Below are positions 43,510 through 51,582 of a DNA stretch of 64,000 nt, one piece after another; the first letter of the stretch is position 1, and each line of letters starts with the position of its first letter. The notes under the pieces are model-generated. The model made no database searches. It was not told the origin of the DNA and saw only the letters and a list, made by a program, of their open reading frames with translations. A program made the translations under genes and the position numbers. This stretch comes from Massilia mucilaginosa (GTDB lineage Bacteria > Pseudomonadota > Gammaproteobacteria > Burkholderiales > Burkholderiaceae_D): contig NZ_WHJH01000012.1 in assembly GCF_011682145.1 (NCBI RefSeq), positions 62,001-126,000 on the forward strand, in the 5' to 3' direction.

Positions 43510-45966
43510 ATGACCATCTCGACCAACGCGGCAGTGCGCACTGCCGCGGCCATCCTCGCCAGTGGCCTCATGGTGGCGCTGTACGCGCGCGGCGGCGCCG
43601 CCTGGCTGCTCGGTTTCGTGCTGCTGGTGCCGTGGCTGCGCACGCTCGACGCCAGCCCCACCCTTAGGGCGGCCTTGCTGCGCGGCTGGCTCATGTCGCT
43701 GGCCTACACGGCGGCGGCCTTCGCCTGGTTCGGCAGCGCGCTCGGGCTGTACGCGCAGGTCGGCGCGGCCACCGGCGTGGCGCTGCTGCTGCTCGCCGCC
43801 CCGCTGTTCCAGCCGCAATTCCTGGTGTTCGCACTGGTGCGCCACATCGCGCTGCGCCGCCATGGCGCGGTGCGCGGCGCGCTCGCGGGCGCGGCGGCCT
43901 GGGTCGCGACCCAGGGGCTGGCCCCTGGCCTGCTGGGCGACACGCTCGGCCACGGGCTCTATCCCTCGCACCTGCTGCGCCAGGGCGCGGACGTGGGCGG
44001 CACCGCCGGCTTGACCGTCCTGCTGTTGCTGGCCAACGAAGGCGTGGCGGCGGCGCTGGCGCGCCGTGCCGATGGCTGGCGCGTCGCCGCCCGTCCGCTC
44101 GCAGCCGCCGCGCTGGCGCCCCTGCTGCTGGCCGGCTACGGGCTGATGGTGCTGTCGGCCAGTCCCGAGCCTGCGGCCAAGCCGCTGCGGGTGGGATTGA
44201 TTCAATCGAATATCGTCGCTTACGACCGCCAGCGGCAAGAACGGGGAACCCACGCGGTGGTGCGCGAGATCCTCGATACCCACTTCGCCATGAGCTACGA
44301 CGCCGTCGTGCGCCAGCGCGCCGACGCGGTGCTGTGGCCGGAGACCGCCTACCCCACCACCTTCGGCCAGCCGAAGAGCGAGGCCGGGGCCGACTTCGAC
44401 CGCGAGATCCTGGCCATCGTCAATGCCGCCGGCGTGCCGTTCGTGTTCGGCACCTACGATCGCGACAGCGCCGGCGAATACAACGCGGCCGCGTTCGTGC
44501 AGCCGGGCACCGGCCTGACCGGCTTTTACCGCAAGACGCGCCTGTTTCCGCTCACCGAGTACGTGCCGGCCTGGCTGGACGGGCCGCGCCTGCGGCGTGC
44601 CCTGCCCTGGACCGGCGACTGGCGCGCAGGCAACGGCGCACGCGTGTTTCCCTTGCGCCTGGCCGACGGCCGCGAGATCCCGGTGCTGCCCCTGATCTGC
44701 CTCGACGATGTCGATCCCGCCCTGGCCATCGACGGTGCACGCCTGGGTGCGCAGGCGATTCTCACCATGTCGAACGACTCCTGGTTCAGCGCCAATCCAT
44801 TGGGCGCGCGGATGCACCAGATGGCGGCCGCGTTTCGCAGCATCGAAACACGCCTGCCGCAGTTTCGCGCCACCACCAACGGATTGAGTGCGGTGATCGA
44901 CGCCCATGGCAGCGTGCTGGCCGGCACCCGCATGGGCGAACGCACCCTGGTGATCGCCGCCGTGCCGCTGCGCACTCCCCCGCCAACGCTGATGGTGCTC
45001 TGGGGCGACTGGGTCGGGCTCGCCGGCGGCGCCTTCCTGGTGCTGCTGGTTGCGTGGTCGGCCTTGCCGTCGTGGCGCCCGCGCGCCGCGCACGCTCCGG
45101 CGGCGCCCTCCGGCATGCTGGCCCCGGCCGATGTCGCCGTGCTGACGCCCGCCGCCCGCCTCGCGGCAGGCCTGCTGCGCGCGTTGGCCCGGGGCGGCCT
45201 GCTCTGGATGTGCGTGGCGCTGCTGCTCGACGAGGCCTTGCGCACCAACACGCTGGCGCAAGTGCGCATGTTTGCCGCTTTCTTCCTCGCTCCGGAAGCG
45301 GCTGCGTGGTGCGTGCTGTTCATCTTTTCCGCCAGGGCGTCGATCGCCGATGGCAAGCTGGCCTTGCGCAGCGACGCGCGCCGCCTCGACATCGCGCTGG
45401 GCGAGATCGCCACGGTGCGCTGCTGGCGCCTGCCGCTGCCCTGCCCCGGGATCTCCTTGCGGCTCGCCGGCGGGCAGCGTTACGCGCTGGCGCTGGCCAA
45501 CCCGGGCGAGCTGGCCGCGCACCTGGCGGCCGCCGGCGGCCCTGCCGCCCAGGAGCGCACGCACACGCGCGCGGTCATGAACGCGTATGCGCAAGCCGCG
45601 CTGGCGATGCGGCGCTCGCGACTCGATCATCCGGTCGCCAAGTTCGTGCTGCTGCCGCTCGCGCTGGCGATTCCGGCCTTCCACCTGCACCAGCATATTT
45701 CGTACGGCGGCCCGTTCGGCGAATACTACAGTTTCGGGCTGCGCTCTTACCTGACCGCCTTCGCGCTATGGTGGGCGGCCTGGTCGATCGGCGTGGTGCT
45801 GAGCGGCGCACTGTTGCGCTCGGCAATCGAAGGCGCCACCCTGCTGGCCGCCTGGCTGCGGCCCGCGCACGTGGTCGACATCCGCCAGCGGCTCGAACGC
45901 GGGGGCCATGCTGCGCTGTTTATCGGCCTGCCGGCGTGGCTGCTGCTGACCATCTTCCGCGCTTAG
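43510..45966 (+). CDS. Apolipoprotein N-acyltransferase-like protein with extra C-terminal membrane region
   Basis: The protein has 818 residues, against about 510 for Lnt. Residues 1-215 are a multi-helix membrane part. A nitrilase domain follows, with the full Glu-Lys-Cys triad: Glu278 in WPETAYP, Lys342 in YRKTRLFPLTEYVP and Cys397 in PLICLDDV. The triad spacing matches Lnt (E267, K335, C387 in E. coli, from memory). An additional region of about 300 residues adds several helices (LLWMCVALLLDEALRT, SYLTAFALWWAAWSIGVVLS) and a short soluble piece. Lnt moves an acyl chain to the N-terminal cysteine of lipoproteins. Whether this one does, or acylates another substrate, is open; a housekeeping lnt would be expected elsewhere. 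Confidence 0.82.
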   Translation: MTISTNAAVRTAAAILASGLMVALYARGGAAWLLGFVLLVPWLRTLDASPTLRAALLRGWLMSLAYTAAAFAWFGSALGLYAQVGAATGVALLLLAAPLFQPQFLVFALVRHIALRRHGAVRGALAGAAAWVATQGLAPGLLGDTLGHGLYPSHLLRQGADVGGTAGLTVLLLLANEGVAAALARRADGWRVAARPLAAAALAPLLLAGYGLMVLSASPEPAAKPLRVGLIQSNIVAYDRQRQERGTHAVVREILDTHFAMSYDAVVRQRADAVLWPETAYPTTFGQPKSEAGADFDREILAIVNAAGVPFVFGTYDRDSAGEYNAAAFVQPGTGLTGFYRKTRLFPLTEYVPAWLDGPRLRRALPWTGDWRAGNGARVFPLRLADGREIPVLPLICLDDVDPALAIDGARLGAQAILTMSNDSWFSANPLGARMHQMAAAFRSIETRLPQFRATTNGLSAVIDAHGSVLAGTRMGERTLVIAAVPLRTPPPTLMVLWGDWVGLAGGAFLVLLVAWSALPSWRPRAAHAPAAPSGMLAPADVAVLTPAARLAAGLLRALARGGLLWMCVALLLDEALRTNTLAQVRMFAAFFLAPEAAAWCVLFIFSARASIADGKLALRSDARRLDIALGEIATVRCWRLPLPCPGISLRLAGGQRYALALANPGELAAHLAAAGGPAAQERTHTRAVMNAYAQAALAMRRSRLDHPVAKFVLLPLALAIPAFHLHQHISYGGPFGEYYSFGLRSYLTAFALWWAAWSIGVVLSGALLRSAIEGATLLAAWLRPAHVVDIRQRLERGGHAALFIGLPAWLLLTIFRA

Positions 45967-46018
45967 GAAACCGGCTTGCGAAGGACTTGCCCCTTCATCC
46001 GGGTTCTCCTCGATACAG

Positions 46019-47215
46019 TCATGGGTTGGCAGCGGAGTCCGGCATCAAGCGGACGCCAAAATCGGCGCGCTTGAAGGCGGCGGGCCACGTCCGCTCCAGC
46101 ATGAGGTCGGCAGCCAGGGAGCCGAGCGTGTCGGAACAGGCGGCGCTGGAACCATTGCCAGCCGTTGCGACAAACAGGCCATTGCCCAGGGCATCGATAT
46201 ATGGCTTGCCGTGATCGCTGTACGTGACCAGGCAGCGCTTGACCTGAACCGAGCTCACGTCAAGGCCGGGAATCAAGTCGCACAGGGCCTGCACCATATC
46301 CTGCCTTGGATGCCGGCAGCCATGCTTCATCCAGTGCTGCATGTCGTCCAGGGTGTGCAAAATCACGTCGTCATCGGTATTGGCGCCAAGTTTGATGTAG
46401 ATACTCTTATCGGGATACACCAGCGGCGGCGTGAGATAGACATCGGAGATCCGTGGCGCATCGATCTGGTATCCAATCGCCGGCATGCCGCTCAAGCGCT
46501 GCGCATCGGCGCCGGAGACCTTGACGAGTATGGTGGTTTCCGATTTGACCCGGATCGCTATTTTTTCCCGGAAAAAGCCGAAGCAATTCGAATAGGCTCC
46601 TGCGCAGATCAAGATGTTCTTCGCTGTGAATTGGCGCCCCTGGTCGGTCGTCAATGTCCAGTGCGCCGAGGTCTTTTCAGCGGCGACGACCGTTTCGCGG
46701 ATGACGCTGGCCCCCTGCCGCATGGCGATGGACAGCTGGCTTCGGATCAGGGCGCGCGGGTCGATGATGCCGGCCGGCGCCATCTCCAGCAGCGCCTCGT
46801 GGCCGGCTGGCACAACGACGGATGGACACAGCGCCGCCATGTCCCGGCGCGCGGGCGAAACGTGGTCAACCGCCGTCGCGCGCGCCAGTGCCGCGATGGC
46901 CCGCACGTCCGCGCCAGGCGCGATGTACAGCATGCCCGCGGGACGGTAGAAATGCGTGGCGCTGGCCGCTTCCAGAGCGGCAAAGCACGACATGGATTGC
47001 CGGGTGAGCTCTCCCCACAGCCGATCGCGGCTCAGCTGTGTGCAGATGCGGCCCTGATCGTAGTGGCTGGAGAACACGCCGTCATGCGCCTGCGCGTCCA
47101 CCGGTTCATCGGGGCCGATGGCGGCAACGCGCTCCGAACCGCAGCTCAGATAGCGCAACGCGGCGGCGCCTATCATGCCCTTGCCCACCACGAGATACTC
47201 GAACGTCTCTGTCAT
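46019..47215 (-). CDS. FAD-dependent oxidoreductase (DAO family)
   Basis: The protein has 398 residues, starting MTETFEYLVVGKGMIGAAAL, whose GxGxxG is the FAD-binding loop. The DAO/glycine-oxidase-like fold follows, with NILICAGAYSNCF in the middle and the late flavin motif LGNGLFVATAGNGSSAAC. A substrate strand YPDKSIYIKLGANTDDDVIL resembles sarcosine or amino-acid oxidases. It oxidises an amine or amino-acid-like substrate. It lies 20 bp after the monooxygenase gene on the same strand, as the last gene of the cassette. Confidence 0.85.
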   Translation of the reverse strand: MTETFEYLVVGKGMIGAAALRYLSCGSERVAAIGPDEPVDAQAHDGVFSSHYDQGRICTQLSRDRLWGELTRQSMSCFAALEAASATHFYRPAGMLYIAPGADVRAIAALARATAVDHVSPARRDMAALCPSVVVPAGHEALLEMAPAGIIDPRALIRSQLSIAMRQGASVIRETVVAAEKTSAHWTLTTDQGRQFTAKNILICAGAYSNCFGFFREKIAIRVKSETTILVKVSGADAQRLSGMPAIGYQIDAPRISDVYLTPPLVYPDKSIYIKLGANTDDDVILHTLDDMQHWMKHGCRHPRQDMVQALCDLIPGLDVSSVQVKRCLVTYSDHGKPYIDALGNGLFVATAGNGSSAACSDTLGSLAADLMLERTWPAAFKRADFGVRLMPDSAANP

Positions 47216-47235
47216 GCGGCCTCCCCGGTCCGGCG

Positions 47236-48501
47236 CTAGCGCAGTCGTGATGCGATGTAGGGCGCATCGAGATGGAAACCGGCGCCGTTGCCGGAAGTCC
47301 GCGTCCGCAACCAGGGAAAGCCCAACCAGAAGAATCCGTCGACCGGGGTATCGCAAGCCTGGGGCAAGCCATGCGTGTCCAAGGCCCGAACCACATCGTC
47401 AATCAATAACCAGCTCAAATCGGCGCGCCAGCCGGTCGCCCAGATAACGGTGTGGATGCCTGCTTGCCGCAGATTCAACTCGGCCGGCGGCGCCAATGCC
47501 GACAATGGCGGATGCGGCCGCCATTCGGGTTCCGCAACGGGCGCGGCAAAGCTCAGGCGCACGGCGTCGTCTTGCCGCGCAATCCACTCCTCGATCTGGC
47601 CGATCAGCTCATCGTAGCCTGTTTGGGCAAAACGCATATTCTCGTCCAGATTATTGTCGAACAGGGCCAGCTCGCCGTTGGCCGACATGCCGCGCAGCGT
47701 GCCCAGCAGCGTCACGCCCATGCGCGCCAGAGAATGGTGGGAAATCGGGTGGTCGCTCCCGACGATGGGGAGGCGGTCCTGGCGCTCGCCGGGATCGATG
47801 AGCTCCTCCTTGGGCGTAGCGAGCAAGCCGGTTCTGTCCAGCCAAAACATGATGTCCTCGCCGCGATGGCTGCGCGGTGTCCCCTTCACCATGGAGGTTG
47901 CCAGATACACGCGCCGGCCGGCCTGCGCCAGCTCCTCGCTGAGCTGCACCCCTGTCTGCCCTCCGCCGACGACCAGAACCGAACCTTCCCGCAGCGCGGA
48001 AGGATTGGTATAGGTTCCGACCCGGCGCTGCTCGATCTGCGGGCCGATCTGCCCGGCGCAGGCGGGGATCCTGGGACGTTGATAGTTCCCCGGCGCCGCG
48101 ATCACATTCCTGGCAAGATAGACGTGCGGCCCCGCCTCCCTCTCGACGTGCACCCGGAAGCGCGCATCGGGCGCCTGTTCGACGGCGACCACCTTGCTCT
48201 GTTCATGAATCGGGAAAGCACGTTCTGCGATACAGTCGTCCCACAGGCCCAGCATGGTGCGCAAGGACAGGCCGCGCTGGCGGTCCGGGAGGCCGTCGCG
48301 CTGCCCCATCAGGCGCGAAAAGGCCAGCGGCGAATTGATTCTGAAGGTGTCCCATCGCGCGGAACGCCATTGCTCCAGCGCGCGCGCCTGCTCCAGGACG
48401 ATGTGCTCGCGCCCCGCGCCTTGCAGGACATAGCTCATGCACAGGCCGGCCTGGCCCGCGCCGATCACGACAGTATCGATATGATGCGTCTCCTTCTTCA
48501 C
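47236..48501 (-). CDS. Flavin-containing monooxygenase-like NAD(P)/FAD oxidoreductase
   Basis: The protein has 421 residues. The FAD loop is VVIGAGQAGLCMSYVL at 11-26, and a second nucleotide loop VLVVGGGQTGVQLSEEL lies near residue 175. A WDTFRINSP segment and HTVIWATGWRADL near the end are typical of YUC/FMO-like single-component monooxygenases. Such enzymes N-hydroxylate amines or oxygenate carbonyls. It is 32 bp after the QueA-like gene and 20 bp before the DAO-type oxidase, so all three are probably one operon acting in sequence. Confidence 0.87.
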   Translation of the reverse strand: MKKETHHIDTVVIGAGQAGLCMSYVLQGAGREHIVLEQARALEQWRSARWDTFRINSPLAFSRLMGQRDGLPDRQRGLSLRTMLGLWDDCIAERAFPIHEQSKVVAVEQAPDARFRVHVEREAGPHVYLARNVIAAPGNYQRPRIPACAGQIGPQIEQRRVGTYTNPSALREGSVLVVGGGQTGVQLSEELAQAGRRVYLATSMVKGTPRSHRGEDIMFWLDRTGLLATPKEELIDPGERQDRLPIVGSDHPISHHSLARMGVTLLGTLRGMSANGELALFDNNLDENMRFAQTGYDELIGQIEEWIARQDDAVRLSFAAPVAEPEWRPHPPLSALAPPAELNLRQAGIHTVIWATGWRADLSWLLIDDVVRALDTHGLPQACDTPVDGFFWLGFPWLRTRTSGNGAGFHLDAPYIASRLR

Positions 48502-48533
48502 ATCCCATCCTCCCGGCAGTGCCGATGTCCCGG

Positions 48534-49598
48534 CTAAACGATCAGCATGGAGTCGCCGAACATGTCGAATTCATAGCCGCCGACGCTCAACAGTTCATCG
48601 TAGGCGCGCATGAGCAGCTCCTGGCCTGCGAATGCGGCGGTGAGCACGATGTGGCTCGAGCGCGGCCGGTGCAGATTGGTCAGCACGGCGTCGACGATCT
48701 TGAAGTCATAGCCGGGGTAGATATACAGACCGGTCCAGCCCGATTGAGGCCTGATCACCCCATCGAACGGGCCGTCCGCCGCCAGCGATTCGAGTGTCCG
48801 GACGACGGTCGTCCCGACGGCAAAGATGCGCCGCCCCTCGGCCAGGGCGCGGCTGATTTTGGCGGCCGACTCGCCCGGAACGTCGAAAAACTCTTCCCTG
48901 ACCCGGTGGTCCTCGACATGTTCGGCCTCGATGTGGCGCACGGCCAGCAGCTCGGTGCTGCCGACGTGCAAGGTGACGTATGCCAGCTCCACGCCCTTGG
49001 CGGCAATCCGGTCGAGCAAGCCGGTGGAGAAATGCAGGCCTGCGGAAGGTATCTCCAATGAGCCCGGCGATTTGGCGTACACCGATCGATAGGCGGCGGG
49101 GTTTTCCTGCCAGTGGCCGGGGTTGAGCGGCACGGTCTCGTCGGACCGCGTACCGTGGCTTTCAAGCGCGCGAATGAGCCGCGCGGACGGTTCGAACTTC
49201 GCCTTCCAGATATGATCCGGATAAGGCGCCAGCAAGGTGCAGGCGAGTTGTTCGTCATCGACCGAGCGCAATCCCAACCCGGCTTTTGCCAACTCCCGTG
49301 GGCGCACCTCGACCATGCAGCTGTGATCCGATTCGTGGCCATAGACAATGACGGTGGCCGCCTGGCCGCCGCAGGTGAATTGCAGGGTGTTGGACAACAT
49401 ATAGCTGTCATTCAATACCAGCAAGTCCCCGGCCCGGAAATACTCATAGATGTCGAAAAATATCCTGTGCTCGATGGCGTTCTTGCCGCGATCGAGCACG
49501 ATCATTCTGCCGTCCGTCCTCTCCCTGCCCCGCAATTCGACAGGATCGGTCGGCATGGGGTGCGATCCCATCTCAAAATCAAACGACGTGGTCTTCAT
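48534..49598 (-). CDS. QueA-like S-adenosylmethionine ribosyltransferase-isomerase paralogue
   Basis: The protein has 354 residues, full length for QueA. Family motifs are clear: GDLLVLNDSYMLSNTLQF, IPSAGLHFSTGLLDRIAAKG, YVTLHVGSTELLAVR, EDHRVREEFFDVP and IFAVGTTVVRTLESLA. QueA moves the ribosyl part of SAM to 7-aminomethyl-deazaguanine in tRNA. Here several positions differ from housekeeping QueA (LNDSYML for the usual NNTRVIP; HVGSTE for HVGAGTF). It also sits next to two flavin oxidoreductases instead of tgt or yajC. I infer a paralogue in a small-molecule or special modification pathway, but cannot exclude ordinary queuosine synthesis. Confidence 0.85.
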   Translation of the reverse strand: MKTTSFDFEMGSHPMPTDPVELRGRERTDGRMIVLDRGKNAIEHRIFFDIYEYFRAGDLLVLNDSYMLSNTLQFTCGGQAATVIVYGHESDHSCMVEVRPRELAKAGLGLRSVDDEQLACTLLAPYPDHIWKAKFEPSARLIRALESHGTRSDETVPLNPGHWQENPAAYRSVYAKSPGSLEIPSAGLHFSTGLLDRIAAKGVELAYVTLHVGSTELLAVRHIEAEHVEDHRVREEFFDVPGESAAKISRALAEGRRIFAVGTTVVRTLESLAADGPFDGVIRPQSGWTGLYIYPGYDFKIVDAVLTNLHRPRSSHIVLTAAFAGQELLMRAYDELLSVGGYEFDMFGDSMLIV

Positions 49599-49703
49599 GA
49601 TTTTTCTTGTCTCCCTTGGCCGAACCACGTTCCAGCCGCCTTGAATACCGTCCAGTCGTCACTGAACGGCATTCGCCTGCGGCTGACGTTTGACGCTCTC
49701 TAT

Positions 49704-50534
49704 CTATTGCGGCTGGATTGTCGAACGGAATCCGATCTCGCCCTCGCCGCTATACGCCATGCTGCCATTGAAGGAGTTGCCGCCGTCGCTGGAAGTGATA
49801 TTGAGCGCGGTAACGTTCTGGCCCCCGCGCGCGCCGATCAGCCACACGCCCCCCGCAGACCATGGCGCTGAATTGCCGCCCCATTGGTTCTCCACCACAT
49901 AATTATTGCCGACCACGGCGGTGGCGCGGAAGCCGATCGGCCCTTCGCCGACATAGCTCATGCTGCCGGTCAACGTCTTCCCGTTATCGGCCGAGCTGAT
50001 CTGGACCGCTGCCACGCCCTGGTCGCGCCCGCCAATGACCCAGGCGCCGCCCTGGTGCCACGGAGCCGATGACCCGCCCCATTGATTCTCGACGGCGAAC
50101 ACGCCGCCGTCCACCAGCGCGCTCTTGAATCCGATCGGACCCTCTCCGCTGTAGGTCATGCTGCCGGTCAGCGTATTGCCGCCATCGCTGGACTCGGCGT
50201 TGAGCGCCACCACGCCCTGGCCCACGCGGCAGCCGATGACCCACGTGCCGCCCGGTTGCCACGGAGCGGCATTGCCCTCCCATTGGTTTTCGACCACGTA
50301 GGTATTGTTTTGGGTCAATGTCGCCTTAAAGCCGATCGCTCCCTCGCCGGCGTATTTCATGCTGCCAGTGAAGGTTTTTCCGCCATCGGCCGAGTTGATG
50401 TTCAACGCCACGACGTTTTGGCCGCTCCGGCAGCCGATCACCCATACGCCGCCTTCGTTCCACGCCGCGCTCTGGCCGCCCCATTGATTTTGGACATGAT
50501 GAAGATTATTTGCCGACTTGCTGGTTTTTGACAT
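49704..50534 (-). CDS. OAA-family lectin with four repeats (high-mannose-binding type)
   Basis: The protein has 276 residues, made of four repeats of about 66 residues. Each has a VxNQWxGxxAPW-type opening (VQNQWGGQSAAW, VENQWEGNAAPW, VENQWGGSSAPW, VENQWGGNSAPW) and a G(E)GxIGF ending. This is the Oscillatoria agardhii agglutinin family; the four-repeat length matches the Myxococcus xanthus hemagglutinin. No signal peptide is present, as in other members. The ATG at 50534 gives MSKTSKSANNLHHVQNQWGG. Family members bind oligomannose. It is 105 bp upstream of the QueA-like gene on the same strand, with its own AT-rich promoter region. Confidence 0.95.
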   Translation of the reverse strand: MSKTSKSANNLHHVQNQWGGQSAAWNEGGVWVIGCRSGQNVVALNINSADGGKTFTGSMKYAGEGAIGFKATLTQNNTYVVENQWEGNAAPWQPGGTWVIGCRVGQGVVALNAESSDGGNTLTGSMTYSGEGPIGFKSALVDGGVFAVENQWGGSSAPWHQGGAWVIGGRDQGVAAVQISSADNGKTLTGSMSYVGEGPIGFRATAVVGNNYVVENQWGGNSAPWSAGGVWLIGARGGQNVTALNITSSDGGNSFNGSMAYSGEGEIGFRSTIQPQ

Positions 50535-50904
50535 GACTGCCTCCAGATTAGCTGAAAAGCACGGAATCGACGCCTTGAATGACCGACGGCCAGTCTGCGC
50601 ATTGATAGGCGTGCTCACTGCAGCGGAACGGCGCTGCCCCGTGCGGCGGCAAGAACGGCGTGGCTTACACGTCCGCGCCAGTTTCCGCTGAGGACAAGTA
50701 TAGAGTCGTGTCAATATTGCATTTGTACGTTTCTTTTTCAGTTGGCATGTTGTAATATTTTAGCCACATTTCGTCGTTATAGTGCGTTTCATACAACGTT
50801 TTGCGCGTCAAATGTTGACCCATCCACCACCCAGCAGGAACGCGGCGCCACGTTGCACTGTTCAATGGCCGGCCGGCGTGGCCGCCGCCGGCCATCCTGC
50901 GCGC
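50535..50904. other. Intergenic region with lectin promoter and a strong hairpin
   Basis: The 370-bp stretch between the GH25 stop and the lectin start has an AT-rich segment (about 50695-50820), unlike anything nearby, which should carry the minus-strand lectin promoter. The hairpin at 50865-50895 lies just past the GH25 gene. I see no gene in it. Confidence 0.55.
50865..50895 (-). terminator. GC-rich hairpin after the GH25 gene
   Basis: Inverted repeats ATGGCCGGC and GCCGGCCAT bracket a short GC-rich core, starting 9 bp downstream of the lysozyme stop. The stem can reach 9 bp. There is no T tract, so intrinsic termination is not certain, but its place at the end of the long minus-strand run suggests a transcript end. 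Confidence 0.5.
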
Positions 50905-51567
50905 TCAGGCATCGGCTCGCGCGGGCGGCCCTGCGGCATCCGGGTCGGCTGTCATCCCCATCGCGGCCAGCTGCTCGCGGGTGCCATTGAACCAGTCGAG
51001 GTCGACACTCCTCGCGGCAGCGATGCCGGCCACCTTTCCGCTTTGCGCATACTGCCAGAACGCAAACGACGTCTGCCCGCGCGGCAGCGTGGGAAGCTCA
51101 TTGCCATTGTATTCGGCGATCCAGAACGGAAACTCTTCCAGCGCGGCCGGGCAGTCCAGGGTGTGGGTCCAAAAGTCGCGGTCGCAATACACCAGCGGTG
51201 AACACCGGAGCGCCGCCTGCACCTGGTCGAGCCACTGCACGGCACATTGGACAATCGCCGCGCCCGTCATGCCGTCGACGGCCTCCAGGTCCAGCATCGG
51301 CGGCAGGTCGCCGGCCTGGCGCGGCCCCAGCGTCTTGAGGAAGTTGGCGACCTGCTCGCTGGCCGCGGTGTGCGGGCGCAGGTAGTGATAGGCCCCGCGC
51401 AGCATCCCGGCGTCCCTGATGCCAGCATAGTTCGCCGCGAAGGTGGGATCGGTCCAGGTTCCGCCTTCGGTCGCCTTGGCGTAGGCAAAGGCCACGCCTT
51501 GCCGCGCCACCGTGCCCCAGTCGATCTTACCCTGATGATCCGATACGTCAATTCCTTGTAAAAACAT
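50905..51567 (-). CDS. GH25-family lysozyme (muramidase)
   Basis: The protein has 220 residues. GIDVSDHQGKIDWGTVARQG opens the domain, AFAYAKATEGGTW follows, and the catalytic D-x-E is in PPMLDLEAVDG. Later conserved parts are LVYCDRDFW, FPFWIAEYNG and FAFWQYAQSG. There is no signal peptide, so release would need phage-like lysis or another route. GH25 enzymes cut the MurNAc-GlcNAc bond of peptidoglycan. It is the last gene of the tight minus-strand run, 15 bp after the glycosyltransferase gene. A decayed relative lies at 27327-27467. Confidence 0.93.
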   Translation of the reverse strand: MFLQGIDVSDHQGKIDWGTVARQGVAFAYAKATEGGTWTDPTFAANYAGIRDAGMLRGAYHYLRPHTAASEQVANFLKTLGPRQAGDLPPMLDLEAVDGMTGAAIVQCAVQWLDQVQAALRCSPLVYCDRDFWTHTLDCPAALEEFPFWIAEYNGNELPTLPRGQTSFAFWQYAQSGKVAGIAAARSVDLDWFNGTREQLAAMGMTADPDAAGPPARADA

Positions 51568-51582
51568 GATTGCCCTTTCGTT

